In this document: one piece after another, positions 1 through 9,039 of the stretch
Layout: the number at the start of each line of letters is the position of its first letter
Position numbering within the stretch: position 1 is the first letter of the stretch
DNA from: Ensifer adhaerens
Lineage (GTDB): Bacteria > Pseudomonadota > Alphaproteobacteria > Rhizobiales > Rhizobiaceae
Direction of reading: 5' to 3'
DNA length: 64,000 nucleotides
NCBI RefSeq assembly: GCF_013283195.1
Contig: NZ_JABEKT010000004.1
Coordinates: forward strand, 270,452-334,451
Made by a program: the position numbers and the translations under genes
The notes under the pieces: model-generated
Database searches by the model: none
Told to the model about the DNA's origin: nothing
The model's input: the letters and a program-made list of their open reading frames with translations, nothing else

Positions 1-203
1 TCGACCTCGGCCGTAACCACCCGCATGCCGAAATCGAACTGCCGCCAGAACGCACAACAACACAGGACCGCGCAAGGGTCGCGTTCCGACCGACAAAGTG
101 GAAACTCTTCAGGGACGACAAGGCGGGCGCCGAGGTCACCAGCACCGATGTCGAAGCGGAAACGCAGGCACAGCCGTTCGAACTGGCACGCACCGGAACC
201 TGA
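1..203 (+). CDS. 3' end of an ABC transporter ATPase-like gene (TOBE-like tail), truncated by the window edge
   Basis: The frame beginning at base 3 is open from the window edge to a TGA at 201-203 and has the C/G-rich third positions of a real gene. Only the last 66 residues are present. The segment around VAFRPTKWKLF resembles the end of the C-terminal TOBE domain of CysA- or UgpC-type importer ATPases, where an RP motif is followed by a short polar tail. The ATPase core is off the window, so family and substrate cannot be settled. A dehydrogenase begins 92 bases downstream on the same strand. Assignment as a CysA-like sulfate ATPase is only a guess from the tail. Confidence 0.4.
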   Translation, partial: DLGRNHPHAEIELPPERTTTQDRARVAFRPTKWKLFRDDKAGAEVTSTDVEAETQAQPFELARTGT

Positions 204-295
204 CGGGTTTTCCGCCGCCCGGTCCACCCAATTCCCGTTTCTCCCGAGATGCGCTACAGCGTGCTATGCGGTGAGAAAAGCGGGAGACCAGGCGC

Positions 296-1660
296 ATGTC
301 CGTCATTGACGATTTGAAACAGGCACTCGGCGATGCCGTGCTGACGGGCACCGAGATCGGTGAGCGTTATCGCAGCGACGCCAGCCTCACCGGCCGCACC
401 CTACCCAAGGCCGTCGTTCGCCCCGCAAACACGCACGAGGTCTCAACCGTGCTTCGCATCTGCGACGCCCACGGCCAGGCGGTCGTCGTGCAAGGCGGCC
501 TGACCGGCCTTGCCGGCGGCGCCAACCCGGATAATGACGCCATTTCCCTCTCGCTCGAGCGCCTCGTGGGCATCGAGGAAATCGATCCGCTTTCCGCAAC
601 CATGACCGTCCTTGCCGGCACGCCGCTCGAAGTCGCCCAACGCGCCGCCGACGATGCAGGCTTCCTGCTACCGATCGATCTCGGCGCGCGCGGCTCCTGC
701 CAGATCGGCGGCAATCTCGCCACCAATGCGGGCGGCATCCGCGTCATCGCGCACGGCGTCACCCGCGACAACGTGCTTGGCCTGGAAGCTGTGCTTGCCG
801 ACGGTACGATCCTTTCCTCGCTCAGCAAGATGATCAAGAACAACACCGGCTACGATCTGCGCCAGTATTTCATCGGCTCGGAGGGCACACTCGGCGTCAT
901 CACCCGCGCCGTCCTGCGATTGAAGCCGCGCCCTGCAGGCCGCCTGACGGCGCTTTGTGCGCTCGACAGTTATGATCAGGTCGTCGCCTTCCTGGCGCGG
1001 GCGCAAAGAGGGCTGCCGGGCCTCTCGGCATTCGAAGCCATGTGGGACGGATACTTCCGCTTCAATTGCGAGGCGGAAGGACAGCGCTTCTTCGAGACGC
1101 CCCCCGCCTTTGCGGTGATCGTCGAGCAGGATGTCCAGGGCCATGACGAAGAAAGCGAGGATTTCGAGAATTTCCTCGGCGCCGCCCTTGAAGACGATGT
1201 CATTGCCAACGCTCTCATCGCGCAGTCGGAGAAAGAAAGCCGGCTGTTCTGGCAGGTGCGCGAAGGGCACGCGATGGACCGCCTGCTGCCGGGACTGATC
1301 AATCTCGATGTCAGCCTGCCCATCGGCGAAATCGGCCGTTTCGCGGCGGAATGCGGCACGGCGCTCGCCGCTCGCTTTCCGCAGGCGCACATCTCCTTCT
1401 TCGGTCATGTCGCCGACAGCAACCTGCACATCGCCTTTTCAACGCCTGAAAGCGACGAGCACACCCAGCATACGGTCGATGGCATCGTCTACGACATCGT
1501 CCGTCGTTATCGCGGCTCGATCTCCGCCGAACACGGCATCGGCACCTTGAAGCGGGAGTTCCTCGGCCATTCGCGCAGTGCTGCTGAACTCGAGGTAATG
1601 CGCCGGATCAAGAACGCGCTCGACCCGAAAGGCATCCTCAACCCCGGCAAGGTGATTTGA
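296..1660 (+). CDS. FAD-binding D-2-hydroxyacid dehydrogenase (GlcD/D-lactate dehydrogenase family)
   Basis: This 454-residue protein has the layout of the vanillyl-alcohol-oxidase-fold flavoproteins that oxidise D-lactate, D-2-hydroxyglutarate or glycolate. The glycine-rich FAD-binding loop (VVVQGGLTGLAGG) lies near residues 63-75, a second FAD contact (NLATNAGG) near 140-147, and the SEGTLG motif near 195-200. The C-terminal cap carries GHVADSNLH with paired histidines and then the family signature AEHGIG. Length is normal for a single-subunit enzyme of this group. The start at 296 follows a GGGAG ribosome site. The exact hydroxyacid cannot be read from sequence. No partner GlcE or GlcF genes lie beside it, which favours a D-lactate or D-2-hydroxyglutarate type over the three-subunit glycolate oxidase. 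Confidence 0.85.
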   Translation: MSVIDDLKQALGDAVLTGTEIGERYRSDASLTGRTLPKAVVRPANTHEVSTVLRICDAHGQAVVVQGGLTGLAGGANPDNDAISLSLERLVGIEEIDPLSATMTVLAGTPLEVAQRAADDAGFLLPIDLGARGSCQIGGNLATNAGGIRVIAHGVTRDNVLGLEAVLADGTILSSLSKMIKNNTGYDLRQYFIGSEGTLGVITRAVLRLKPRPAGRLTALCALDSYDQVVAFLARAQRGLPGLSAFEAMWDGYFRFNCEAEGQRFFETPPAFAVIVEQDVQGHDEESEDFENFLGAALEDDVIANALIAQSEKESRLFWQVREGHAMDRLLPGLINLDVSLPIGEIGRFAAECGTALAARFPQAHISFFGHVADSNLHIAFSTPESDEHTQHTVDGIVYDIVRRYRGSISAEHGIGTLKREFLGHSRSAAELEVMRRIKNALDPKGILNPGKVI

Positions 1661-1872
1661 AACGGGCGTCACCGCCATGAATCCGGCGTCGTCGGAATGG
1701 CCACTTTCGGGATCGGCTACCGTCAGCTCCGCCCTGCCGGCACTCGACCGCCGCCGCGCAACCCAGCTGCCACGGGGGCAAGAAGTACGGATGGTTCAGG
1801 CCGTGGCAAATACGGCCGCCAACCTCCGCCCCCAGATGGGAGCGACGGGCGTCAGGTCAAAAATCGTTCAAA

Positions 1873-2667
1873 TCAAGGAAGCGGCGGTTGTCGCCAGGAG
1901 GGGTCGCGCCGCTCGAAGAAGGCGGCAACGCCTTCGCGCGCCTCTGCGCTTTCCCAGCAGTCGGCAAGCTGCTCGATCGTGGCAGCAATGGTCGCCTCGG
2001 TGATCGGCTGCCCAAGCGATCTGGCAAGCCGCTTCGCCCGTCCCGTCGCGGCGGGCGCCGTCTGAAGGTAGGGCTCGATTTCCGCTTCGATGGTTGCATC
2101 CAGCGCATCGGGCGCGGCAATCGACGTCACCAGCCCCGCCTCCCTTGCCTCTTCGGCGCCGAACAGCCGCGCGGACATGAACAAAGGCCGCGCCCTGCCC
2201 TCGCCGATGCGGGCAACAACGTAGGGGCTGATGGTCGCTGGAATGAGGCCCAGCCGGGTTTCCGTCAGGCCGAAGCGCGCATCGGCAGACGCGATGACGG
2301 CATCGCAAACGCTCATGAGGCCGACGCCGCCGCCAAAGGCATTGCCGTGCACGCGCGCGATCACCGGCTTGGCGATCTCGTTCAATGCCTTGAACATCAG
2401 TGCCAGCCGCGTTGCCTCGGCGATACGGGTCGACCGATCCGCCTCGAACTGCTCGCGCATCCAGGCGAGATCACCGCCGGCGCAGAAGCTGCGCCCCTCG
2501 GCATCCAACACCACGACGCGCACCGCGGCATCGGCTGACAATCGTACCGCCGCCTCGGTCAGTTCACTGATCATGACGGCGGAAAGGGCATTGTGCTTTT
2601 GCGGCTGCGCCAATGTCAGCCGGGCGACACCTTTCGCATCGACGGCGTATCGGATCGTTTCGAACAT
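1873..2667 (-). CDS. liuC: Enoyl-CoA hydratase/isomerase family, probable methylglutaconyl-CoA hydratase
   Basis: This 264-residue crotonase-fold protein has the first oxyanion-hole segment (FCAGGDLAWM) at residues 61-70 and the second (GNAFGGGVGL) at 108-117. In leucine breakdown the enzyme hydrates 3-methylglutaconyl-CoA to 3-hydroxy-3-methylglutaryl-CoA. The role is assigned from context. It is the last gene of a minus-strand operon holding both methylcrotonyl-CoA carboxylase subunits, isovaleryl-CoA dehydrogenase and HMG-CoA lyase. Its ATG shares one base with the TGA of the lyase gene upstream (TGATG), a sign of translational coupling. Crotonase substrate specificity cannot be proven by eye. 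Confidence 0.88.
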   Translation of the reverse strand: MFETIRYAVDAKGVARLTLAQPQKHNALSAVMISELTEAAVRLSADAAVRVVVLDAEGRSFCAGGDLAWMREQFEADRSTRIAEATRLALMFKALNEIAKPVIARVHGNAFGGGVGLMSVCDAVIASADARFGLTETRLGLIPATISPYVVARIGEGRARPLFMSARLFGAEEAREAGLVTSIAAPDALDATIEAEIEPYLQTAPAATGRAKRLARSLGQPITEATIAATIEQLADCWESAEAREGVAAFFERRDPSWRQPPLP

Positions 2668-3536
2668 CAGGCAGAACTCCTCAACGATCTGGCGAAGGCG
2701 GCAGCCTCTTCAAGCCTTGCCGCATCCAGCCCCGTCGAAAATCCGCGGCCGAGGACAAAGGCGTTGACTGCCAGCGTGTCGATATTGCCGGCCGCACCCG
2801 GCGCGTAGGGGCATCCGCCGAGGCCGCCGGCCGAGGCGTCGAAGACGCGCAAGCCACGCTCGAGCGCGACGCCGATATTGTCGAGTGCACGTCCGGACGT
2901 GTCGTGAAAATGGCCCGCCAGTTGTCCGGCCGGCACTTGCGCCAGCACGGTTGCCAGCATCGTGTCCACCGCCCCCGGCGTGCCGCGTCCGATCGTATCG
3001 CCGAGGCTGATCTCGTAACAACCGAGCGCCAACAGGGCAGCGGCGACTTGAGCAGCACTCTCCGGGGCAATCGCGCCTTCATAGGGGCACTCGACAACGC
3101 AGCTGACATAGCCTCGCAACGGCACTCCGTTGGCGCGGCAGGCTTCGGCAACGGGGCGAAAACGCTCGATGCTTTCAGAAATCGAACAATTGATGTTCTT
3201 CTGCGAGAAGGTCTCTGACGCCGAGGCGAAGATCGCCATCTCGTCGGCCTTCGCCGCAAGGGCCGCCTCGAAGCCCTGCATGTTCGGCGTGAGCGCCGCG
3301 TAGCGCGTGCCCGACCGACGCCGGATTCCGGCCATGACAGCCGCCGCATCCGCCATCTGCGGCACCCATTTCGGGCTGACGAAGCTCGTCACCTCGATGC
3401 GTTGATAGCCGCAGGCCGACAGGAGATCGACAAGGTGGATTTTGTCGGTCGTATCGACAAGCCGCTTTTCGTTCTGGAGGCCATCGCGCGGCGCCATTTC
3501 GACAAGCGTCACATGCTCGGGCGCCGCCACGCTCAT
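2667..3536 (-). CDS. liuE: Hydroxymethylglutaryl-CoA lyase
   Basis: The protein is 289 residues long. It cleaves 3-hydroxy-3-methylglutaryl-CoA to acetoacetate and acetyl-CoA, the last step of leucine degradation. It is a TIM-barrel enzyme of the HMGL family: the N-terminal EMAPRDGLQNE segment at residues 13-23 gives the catalytic Arg and metal-binding Asp, GHFHD near 208-212 gives the metal histidines, and GGLGGCPYAPGA near 237-248 carries the essential cysteine of the lid loop (C242). Length is close to that of other bacterial lyases. Its start overlaps the carboxylase alpha gene by four bases (ATGA). Confidence 0.93.
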   Translation of the reverse strand: MSVAAPEHVTLVEMAPRDGLQNEKRLVDTTDKIHLVDLLSACGYQRIEVTSFVSPKWVPQMADAAAVMAGIRRRSGTRYAALTPNMQGFEAALAAKADEMAIFASASETFSQKNINCSISESIERFRPVAEACRANGVPLRGYVSCVVECPYEGAIAPESAAQVAAALLALGCYEISLGDTIGRGTPGAVDTMLATVLAQVPAGQLAGHFHDTSGRALDNIGVALERGLRVFDASAGGLGGCPYAPGAAGNIDTLAVNAFVLGRGFSTGLDAARLEEAAAFARSLRSSA

Positions 3537-5527
3537 TCGCCGCTCTCCGCCTTCAACACCACGAGGATCGCCCCGGCACTCACCTGTTCGCCAGACGAGA
3601 TCAGCACATTCTCGATGATGCCATCGCGTGATGCCGCCAGCGTCAGCTCCATCTTCATCGCCTCCATCACCACCAGCGCCTGGCCTTTCGTCACCGGGTC
3701 GCCGGCGCTGATATGGATGAGTTTGACGATACCGGGCATTGGCGCCGCAATCTCGTCCGCGGCCGCCTCGCCCGCATGAGCTTCGGCAAGTGGATCGGGA
3801 AGCCGAAGAACGAATGTCTCGCCTCCAACAAAAAGGGTGATTGTCTCCCCTTCGCGCAGAAAGCGGAAGACGCGCTGCTCGCCCGAGATCTCCACCCGGG
3901 CACCATCGTCAAGCCGATCGAGTACGAGCACAGGAAAGGTGCTTTCGCCAGCCCGTACCGCGAACTGATCGCGCCCGCGGGCTGCAAGCGTGACGACCGA
4001 TCGTCCGCCGGCATGCTCGACGGCGACGCTTCTGTGCGCATCTCCCCAGATCTGCCAGTGACCGAGTGACGACCAGGGATCGTCGAATTTCATCGGTCGC
4101 AGCACGCCGGTGGCGGCGATGGCGGCCAACGCCAGTGCCTCATCTCCCGCGACGACCGGCGTGGTCAATTGCTCGATCGACCGGTCGATCAGCCCGGTGT
4201 CCGGCCGCCCGGCACGAAACTCGGGTTCGGCGGCGAGCCGGGCGAGGAAATCGAGGTTGGTGATGGTGCCGCCGATGCGGCAGGCCTTGAGCGCACTCTC
4301 CAGTCGGGCAAGCGCTGAAGAGCGGCTTGGACCATGCACGATCAGCTTGGCGATCAACGGATCGTAATAGGGGGCGATGACGTCGCCCTGCCGGACGCCG
4401 GCATCGACCCGGACGCCGTCGACAGGAAAATCGAGCATGGCAAGCCGACCGGCAGCCGGCAGAAAGCCGCGCGACGGGTCTTCGGCATAAATCCGCGCCT
4501 CGAACGCCCAGCCATCGATGGCGATTTCGTTCTGCCGCTTGGGTAGGGCCTCGCCGACGGCGGCGCGCAACTGCCATTCCACCAGATCGATACCGGTGAT
4601 CGCCTCGGTGACGGGATGTTCGACCTGCAGCCGGGTGTTCATCTCCATGAAGTAGAACTGGTCCGGCCAGAGCCCGTTGGTGACATCGGCGATGAATTCC
4701 ACCGTGCCGGCACCGACATAGCCGATTGCACGCGCCGCTTTGACCGCCGCCTCGCCCATGGCGCGGCGCACTTCTGCCGTCATGCCAGGGGCCGGCGCCT
4801 CTTCGATCACCTTTTGATGGCGGCGCTGCAGCGAGCAGTCGCGTTCGAACAGGTGCAGGATGTTGCCGTGGCGATCGCCGAAGACCTGGACTTCGATATG
4901 CCTGGGCTTGGTCAGATATTTCTCGATCAGCACCGCGCCGTCGCCGAAGGCGGCTTCGGCTTCGCGGCGCGCTGCTTCCAGGGCCGCGACAAATTCATGC
5001 GGTTGCTCGACCTTGCGCATCCCCTTGCCGCCACCGCCGGCGCGCGCCTTGATCAGCACAGGAAAGCCGACCTCGGCCGCCCGGTCCGCCAGGTAGGACG
5101 GGTCCTGTTCATCGCCGTGGTAACCGGGCACGACGGGCACACCAGCCTGTTCCATCAGCGCCTTGGCCGCATCCTTCAGCCCCATGGCGCGAATGGCGGC
5201 CGGAGACGGACCGACAAAGGTCATGCCCGCCGCTTCGACAGCCTCGGCAAACTTGGCGTTTTCCGACAGGAATCCGTAACCCGGGTGAATGGCATCGGCA
5301 TCGACGCTTCTCGCCGCAGCGATAATGCGCTCGATCGAGAGATAGCTTTCGGATGCCGCCGCCGGTCCGATGCGGATCGCCTCGTCGGCCAACGTCACAT
5401 GCAAGGCATCGACGTCGGCGTCGGAGTAAACAGCAACGGTTCGGACGCCCAGACGTCTGGCGGTGCGGATAACACGGCAGGCGATTTCACCGCGGTTGGC
5501 AATCAGAAGCTTTGAAAACATCGGCAT
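3533..5527 (-). CDS. liuD: Methylcrotonyl-CoA carboxylase alpha subunit (biotin carboxylase plus biotin carrier)
   Basis: This 664-residue protein joins an N-terminal biotin carboxylase (ATP-grasp, about residues 1-450) to a linker and a C-terminal biotinyl domain. SKLLIANRGEIACR opens the carboxylase. A glycine-rich ATP loop (KARAGGGGKGMR) is visible, and the biotin attachment motif EAMKMEL near residue 625 supplies the modified lysine. With the beta subunit it carboxylates 3-methylcrotonyl-CoA to 3-methylglutaconyl-CoA. The fused carboxylase-carrier arrangement is typical of acyl-CoA carboxylases and unlike separate AccB/AccC. Operon context separates it from propionyl-CoA carboxylase. A second ATG two codons downstream could also serve as start. 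Confidence 0.93.
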   Translation of the reverse strand: MPMFSKLLIANRGEIACRVIRTARRLGVRTVAVYSDADVDALHVTLADEAIRIGPAAASESYLSIERIIAAARSVDADAIHPGYGFLSENAKFAEAVEAAGMTFVGPSPAAIRAMGLKDAAKALMEQAGVPVVPGYHGDEQDPSYLADRAAEVGFPVLIKARAGGGGKGMRKVEQPHEFVAALEAARREAEAAFGDGAVLIEKYLTKPRHIEVQVFGDRHGNILHLFERDCSLQRRHQKVIEEAPAPGMTAEVRRAMGEAAVKAARAIGYVGAGTVEFIADVTNGLWPDQFYFMEMNTRLQVEHPVTEAITGIDLVEWQLRAAVGEALPKRQNEIAIDGWAFEARIYAEDPSRGFLPAAGRLAMLDFPVDGVRVDAGVRQGDVIAPYYDPLIAKLIVHGPSRSSALARLESALKACRIGGTITNLDFLARLAAEPEFRAGRPDTGLIDRSIEQLTTPVVAGDEALALAAIAATGVLRPMKFDDPWSSLGHWQIWGDAHRSVAVEHAGGRSVVTLAARGRDQFAVRAGESTFPVLVLDRLDDGARVEISGEQRVFRFLREGETITLFVGGETFVLRLPDPLAEAHAGEAAADEIAAPMPGIVKLIHISAGDPVTKGQALVVMEAMKMELTLAASRDGIIENVLISSGEQVSAGAILVVLKAESGE

Positions 5528-5537
5528 ATGGCCCGCC

Positions 5538-5921
5538 CTATTGCGCCGCTATCACTTCGACTTCGAGCAACCAGCCGGCGTCGAAGATGCCGGCAATCAC
5601 CACTGTCATCGCCGGCGCAAGCGGACCCAGATATTCCGCCCGGGCCGCACGGTTGGCCATGGTGTGGTTGCGGTCGGCAAGAAAGGCCGTGACCTTGACG
5701 ATATCGGCTTTGCTCATGCCAGCGGCCTTCAACTGAGCATCGATGTTCAACCAGACCTGCCGGGCCTGCGCCTCGAAAGTATCGGGCAGTTCGTCGTCCG
5801 AATTGAGCGGCACCTGACCGCTGACGAAGACCAGCCGCTCGAAATTCTCAAGCCGCACGGCCTGCGAGTAGCCGCCGCGCGGTTGCGGCGCATTCTTGGC
5901 GTTGACGTTTTCGCGCTTCAT
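5538..5921 (-). CDS. Rid/YjgF family protein inside the leucine operon, lacking the RidA arginine
   Basis: This 127-residue protein has the normal length and the conserved VSGQVPLN segment of the YjgF/YER057c/UK114 family, whose members form trimers. In RidA a conserved arginine near residue 105 lies in a P-A-R-S context and is needed for enamine/imine hydrolysis. Here the matching position reads P-A-M-T, so the arginine is missing. That places it with the Rid subfamilies lacking this residue, for which imine deaminase activity is not expected. The gene lies between the two methylcrotonyl-CoA carboxylase genes, 9 bases after the beta subunit and 10 before the alpha subunit, with a good GGAG ribosome site. 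A role tied to acyl-CoA metabolism is inference only. Confidence 0.85.
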   Translation of the reverse strand: MKRENVNAKNAPQPRGGYSQAVRLENFERLVFVSGQVPLNSDDELPDTFEAQARQVWLNIDAQLKAAGMSKADIVKVTAFLADRNHTMANRAARAEYLGPLAPAMTVVIAGIFDAGWLLEVEVIAAQ

Positions 5922-5930
5922 CGCGATCTC

Positions 5931-7538
5931 CTACATTCTGAACAGGCCGAAACGCGTCTCTTCGATTGGTGCATTGAGCGCCGCCGAAAGCGATAGTGCC
6001 AGCACGTCACGGCTCTTGCGCGGGTCGACGACGCCGTCGTCCCAGAGCCGGGCGGAGGCATAGAGCGGATGGCTCTGGCGCTCGAAGAGATCAAGAACCG
6101 GTTGTCGGAACTTGGCCTCCTCCTCTTCGTTCCAGGGCGTTCCCGCCCGCTTCAGCGCCTCGCCGCGCACCGTCGACAAGACGCCGGCCGCCTGTTCGCC
6201 GCCCATCACCGAAATCCGGCTGTTCGGCCAGGTCCACAGGAACCGCGGCGAGAAGGCCCGACCGCACATGCCGTAGTTGCCGGCACCGAACGAACCGCCG
6301 ACAAGCATGGTGATCTTCGGCACCTGCGCCGTCGCCACGGCCGTCACCAGCTTGGCGCCGTGCTTGGCGATGCCTTCGGTCTCGTATTTGCGCCCGACCA
6401 TGAAGCCGGTGATGTTCTGCAGGAAGACGAGCGGGATCTTGCGCTGGGCGCAGAGCTCGACGAAATGCGCGCCCTTGAGCGCCGATTCGGAAAACAGCAC
6501 GCCATTGTTGGCGATGATGCCGACGGGGACGCCGTGGACATGGGCGAAACCGCACACGAGCGTGTTGCCGTAGCGCGCCTTGAACTCGTCGAAGCGGGAG
6601 CCATCGACAAGCCGGGCGATGACTTCGCGGATATCGTAGGGCGTGCGCAGATCGGCCGGGACAATACCGGCAATTTCCTGCGGATCGTAGAGCGGCGGCT
6701 CCGGGCTCTGCCGCTCCACCGACGCCGGTTTGTGGCGGTTAAGTGCTGCAACTGCCCGGCGCGCAAGTGCCAGCGCATGGGCATCATCACGCGCCATATG
6801 GTCGGCAACGCCGGACAAGCGGGTGTGCACGTCGGCGCCGCCAAGATCCTCGGCCGAGACCACTTCGCCGGTCGCCGCCCGCACCAGCGGCGGGCCGGCC
6901 AGGAAGATCGTGCCCTGGCCCTCGACGATAATCGTTTCGTCCGACATGGCGGGCACGTAGGCGCCGCCTGCCGTGCATGACCCCATGACAACGGCGATCT
7001 GCGGAATGCCGGCAGCGGACATATTGGCCTGGTTGTAGAAGATCCGGCCGAAGTGATCCCGATCCGGAAAGACCTCATCCTGGTTCGGCAGGTTGGCACC
7101 GCCGGAATCGACCAGATAGATGCATGGCAGCTGGTTCTCGGCAGCGATCTCCTGTGCGCGCAGATGCTTCTTGACCGTCATCGGATAGTAGGTCCCGCCT
7201 TTGACGGTCGGGTCGTTGCAGACGATCATGCATTCACGGCCGGACACCCGGCCGATGCCGGTGATCAGGCCTGCTGCCGGCGCATCGCCGTTATACATGC
7301 CGTAAGCGGCGGTCGAGCCGATCTCGAGGAAAGGCGTTGCCGGATCGATCAGCGCGGCGACCCGATCGCGCGGCAGAAGCTTGCCGCGGCTGACATGGCG
7401 CTCGCGCGCCGTGTCGCCGCCACCGCCGGCTGCGAGCTTGACGGCGTCTTCGACGGTCGCAATCGCCTCCGCCATCGCCGCCTGATTGGCCCTGAACACG
7501 TCTGATGAGGGCGAGATGTGGGATTTCAGAACAGTCAT
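5931..7538 (-). CDS. liuB: Methylcrotonyl-CoA carboxylase beta subunit (carboxyltransferase)
   Basis: At 535 residues this is a full-length acyl-CoA carboxyltransferase with N- and C-terminal crotonase-like lobes. Glycine-rich acyl-CoA and carboxybiotin contacts are visible ([14 protein letters not shown] in the first lobe, [16 protein letters not shown] in the second). It moves carboxyl from biotin on LiuD to 3-methylcrotonyl-CoA. The near-C-terminal [10 protein letters not shown] segment is typical of the methylcrotonyl and geranyl subgroup. It starts with ATG behind a GAGGACTTC ribosome site. Pairing with isovaleryl-CoA dehydrogenase and HMG-CoA lyase supports methylcrotonyl over geranyl or propionyl substrate. 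Confidence 0.93.
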   Translation of the reverse strand: MTVLKSHISPSSDVFRANQAAMAEAIATVEDAVKLAAGGGGDTARERHVSRGKLLPRDRVAALIDPATPFLEIGSTAAYGMYNGDAPAAGLITGIGRVSGRECMIVCNDPTVKGGTYYPMTVKKHLRAQEIAAENQLPCIYLVDSGGANLPNQDEVFPDRDHFGRIFYNQANMSAAGIPQIAVVMGSCTAGGAYVPAMSDETIIVEGQGTIFLAGPPLVRAATGEVVSAEDLGGADVHTRLSGVADHMARDDAHALALARRAVAALNRHKPASVERQSPEPPLYDPQEIAGIVPADLRTPYDIREVIARLVDGSRFDEFKARYGNTLVCGFAHVHGVPVGIIANNGVLFSESALKGAHFVELCAQRKIPLVFLQNITGFMVGRKYETEGIAKHGAKLVTAVATAQVPKITMLVGGSFGAGNYGMCGRAFSPRFLWTWPNSRISVMGGEQAAGVLSTVRGEALKRAGTPWNEEEEAKFRQPVLDLFERQSHPLYASARLWDDGVVDPRKSRDVLALSLSAALNAPIEETRFGLFRM

Positions 7539-7591
7539 GAAGTCCTCATTCGATCGAGGCGGATTGCGGCTTCGGCGGATCGTCTGGGCGT

Positions 7592-8755
7592 CTATCTGGT
7601 CTCGGTGAACAGTTCGCGACCGATCAGCATGCGGCGGATTTCACTGGTTCCGGCGCCGATCTCGTAGAGCTTGGCGTCACGCAGCAGCCGCCCCGCCGGA
7701 TAGTCGTTGGTATAGCCATTGCCGCCGAGCGCCTGGATTGCCTCCAGCGCCAGCGCCGTTGCCTTCTCGGCAGCATAGAGAATGCAGCCGGCCGCGTCCT
7801 TGCGGGTGGTCTCACCGCGATCGCAGGCCGCGGCCACCGCATAGACATAAGCGCGCGCTGCGTTCGCCGTGACGTACATGTCGGCAAGCTTGCCCTGCAT
7901 CAGCTGGAACTCGCCGATCGCCTGGCCGAACTGCTTGCGCTCGTGGAGATAGGGGACGACGACGTCAAGGCAAGCCGACATGATGCCGAGCGGTCCGGCG
8001 GACAAGACCACACGCTCATAATCGAGGCCGGACATCAGCACGCGGACGCCGCCGCCCTCGTTGCCAAGGATGTTTTCCGCCGGCACCTCGCAATCGCGAA
8101 AAATCAGCTCGCAGGTGTTGGAGCCGCGCATGCCGAGCTTGTCGAGCTTCTGGCCGGTGGAAAACCCGACGAAACCCTTTTCGACGAGAAAGGCGGTAAT
8201 GCCGCGCGGGCCTGCACTGGGGTCCGTCTTGGCGTAGACCACCAGCACATCTGCATCCGGCCCGTTGGTGATCCACATCTTGCCGCCGTTGAGGACATAA
8301 GCATCGCCGCGCTTCTCTGCCCGCAGCGTCATGGAAACGACGTCGGAGCCGGCACCCGGCTCGGACATGGCGAGCGCGCCGACGTGCTCGCCAGAAATCA
8401 GCTTCGGCAGGTAGCGCGCCTTCTGCGCCTCGTTGCCGTTGCGGCTGATCTGGTTGACGCAGAGATTGGAATGGGCGCCGTAGCTCAAGCCCACGGAAGC
8501 GGATGCACGGCTGATTTCTTCCATGGCGACGCAATGGGCGACATAGCCCATGCCCGCACCGCCATAAGCCTCGTCTGCGGTAATGCCGAGCAGGCCGAGA
8601 TCGCCCATTTCCCGCCAGAGCGGCGTCGGAAAAGCATTACTGCGATCGGTCTCGTCCGCCAGCGGCGCGATACGCTCGGCCGCAAAACGGCGCACGCTGT
8701 CGCGCAATGCGTCAATGTCCTCGCCGAGCGCGAAGCTCAATCCGCCCTGAAACAT
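7592..8755 (-). CDS. liuA: Isovaleryl-CoA dehydrogenase
   Basis: This 387-residue flavin acyl-CoA dehydrogenase oxidises isovaleryl-CoA to 3-methylcrotonyl-CoA, the entry step of the operon. Family marks are [11 protein letters not shown] (FAD and substrate contact), [18 protein letters not shown], and [19 protein letters not shown] near the C-terminus. The catalytic glutamate of isovaleryl-type enzymes is read in [13 protein letters not shown], unlike the C-terminal position in other acyl-CoA dehydrogenases. The start was set at 8755, behind a strong AGGGGAGGAG ribosome site and just before [14 protein letters not shown]; the frame stays open another 27 codons upstream without a comparable site. 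It is the first gene of the minus-strand liu operon. Confidence 0.93.
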   Translation of the reverse strand: MFQGGLSFALGEDIDALRDSVRRFAAERIAPLADETDRSNAFPTPLWREMGDLGLLGITADEAYGGAGMGYVAHCVAMEEISRASASVGLSYGAHSNLCVNQISRNGNEAQKARYLPKLISGEHVGALAMSEPGAGSDVVSMTLRAEKRGDAYVLNGGKMWITNGPDADVLVVYAKTDPSAGPRGITAFLVEKGFVGFSTGQKLDKLGMRGSNTCELIFRDCEVPAENILGNEGGGVRVLMSGLDYERVVLSAGPLGIMSACLDVVVPYLHERKQFGQAIGEFQLMQGKLADMYVTANAARAYVYAVAAACDRGETTRKDAAGCILYAAEKATALALEAIQALGGNGYTNDYPAGRLLRDAKLYEIGAGTSEIRRMLIGRELFTETR

Positions 8756-9039
8756 CTCTCGTCTCCTCCCCTCGGCCCTGTCGGCGATCTCCTCACCGCC
8801 AACCGGGTCGTCTGCGCTCCATCCTCTACGCGCCACGCGGCGATTGCAATGATGCTCAACGCCGCGAAGTCGAGCGACGATAGCACCGCGCCTTGCTAAT
8901 TTCCTTCCAAAGAGGAAATCCGCAAAGCACGATCTGCAAAGTTTAAGAGCGTTTGGCGATGCATCCGCTGCGCGAAGCGGTTTCGCCCAATCTGGCTCGC
9001 TGCAACGTTCGCGTTGCGATGGAATCGCTTGCGAAGTGC
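8756..9039. promoter_or_regulatory. Intergenic region holding the liu operon promoter and the end of the bcs transcript
   Basis: This 284-base gap separates liuA (first gene of its operon) from the 3' end of the bcs operon, both on the minus strand, so the liu promoter must lie here. The half nearest the bcs end has several short palindromes. The clearest is GCAACG-TTCG-CGTTGC at 9002-9017, a perfect 6-bp stem with a 4-base loop. CCGCT-N6-AGCGG lies at about 8969-8984. No U-run follows on the minus strand, so a classical terminator cannot be claimed. No regulator-specific operator was recognised. Confidence 0.4.

Noticed and set aside
4616-5515. Plus-strand frame antisense to liuD
   Set aside because: It covers the biotin carboxylase domain in antisense and has no recognisable family.
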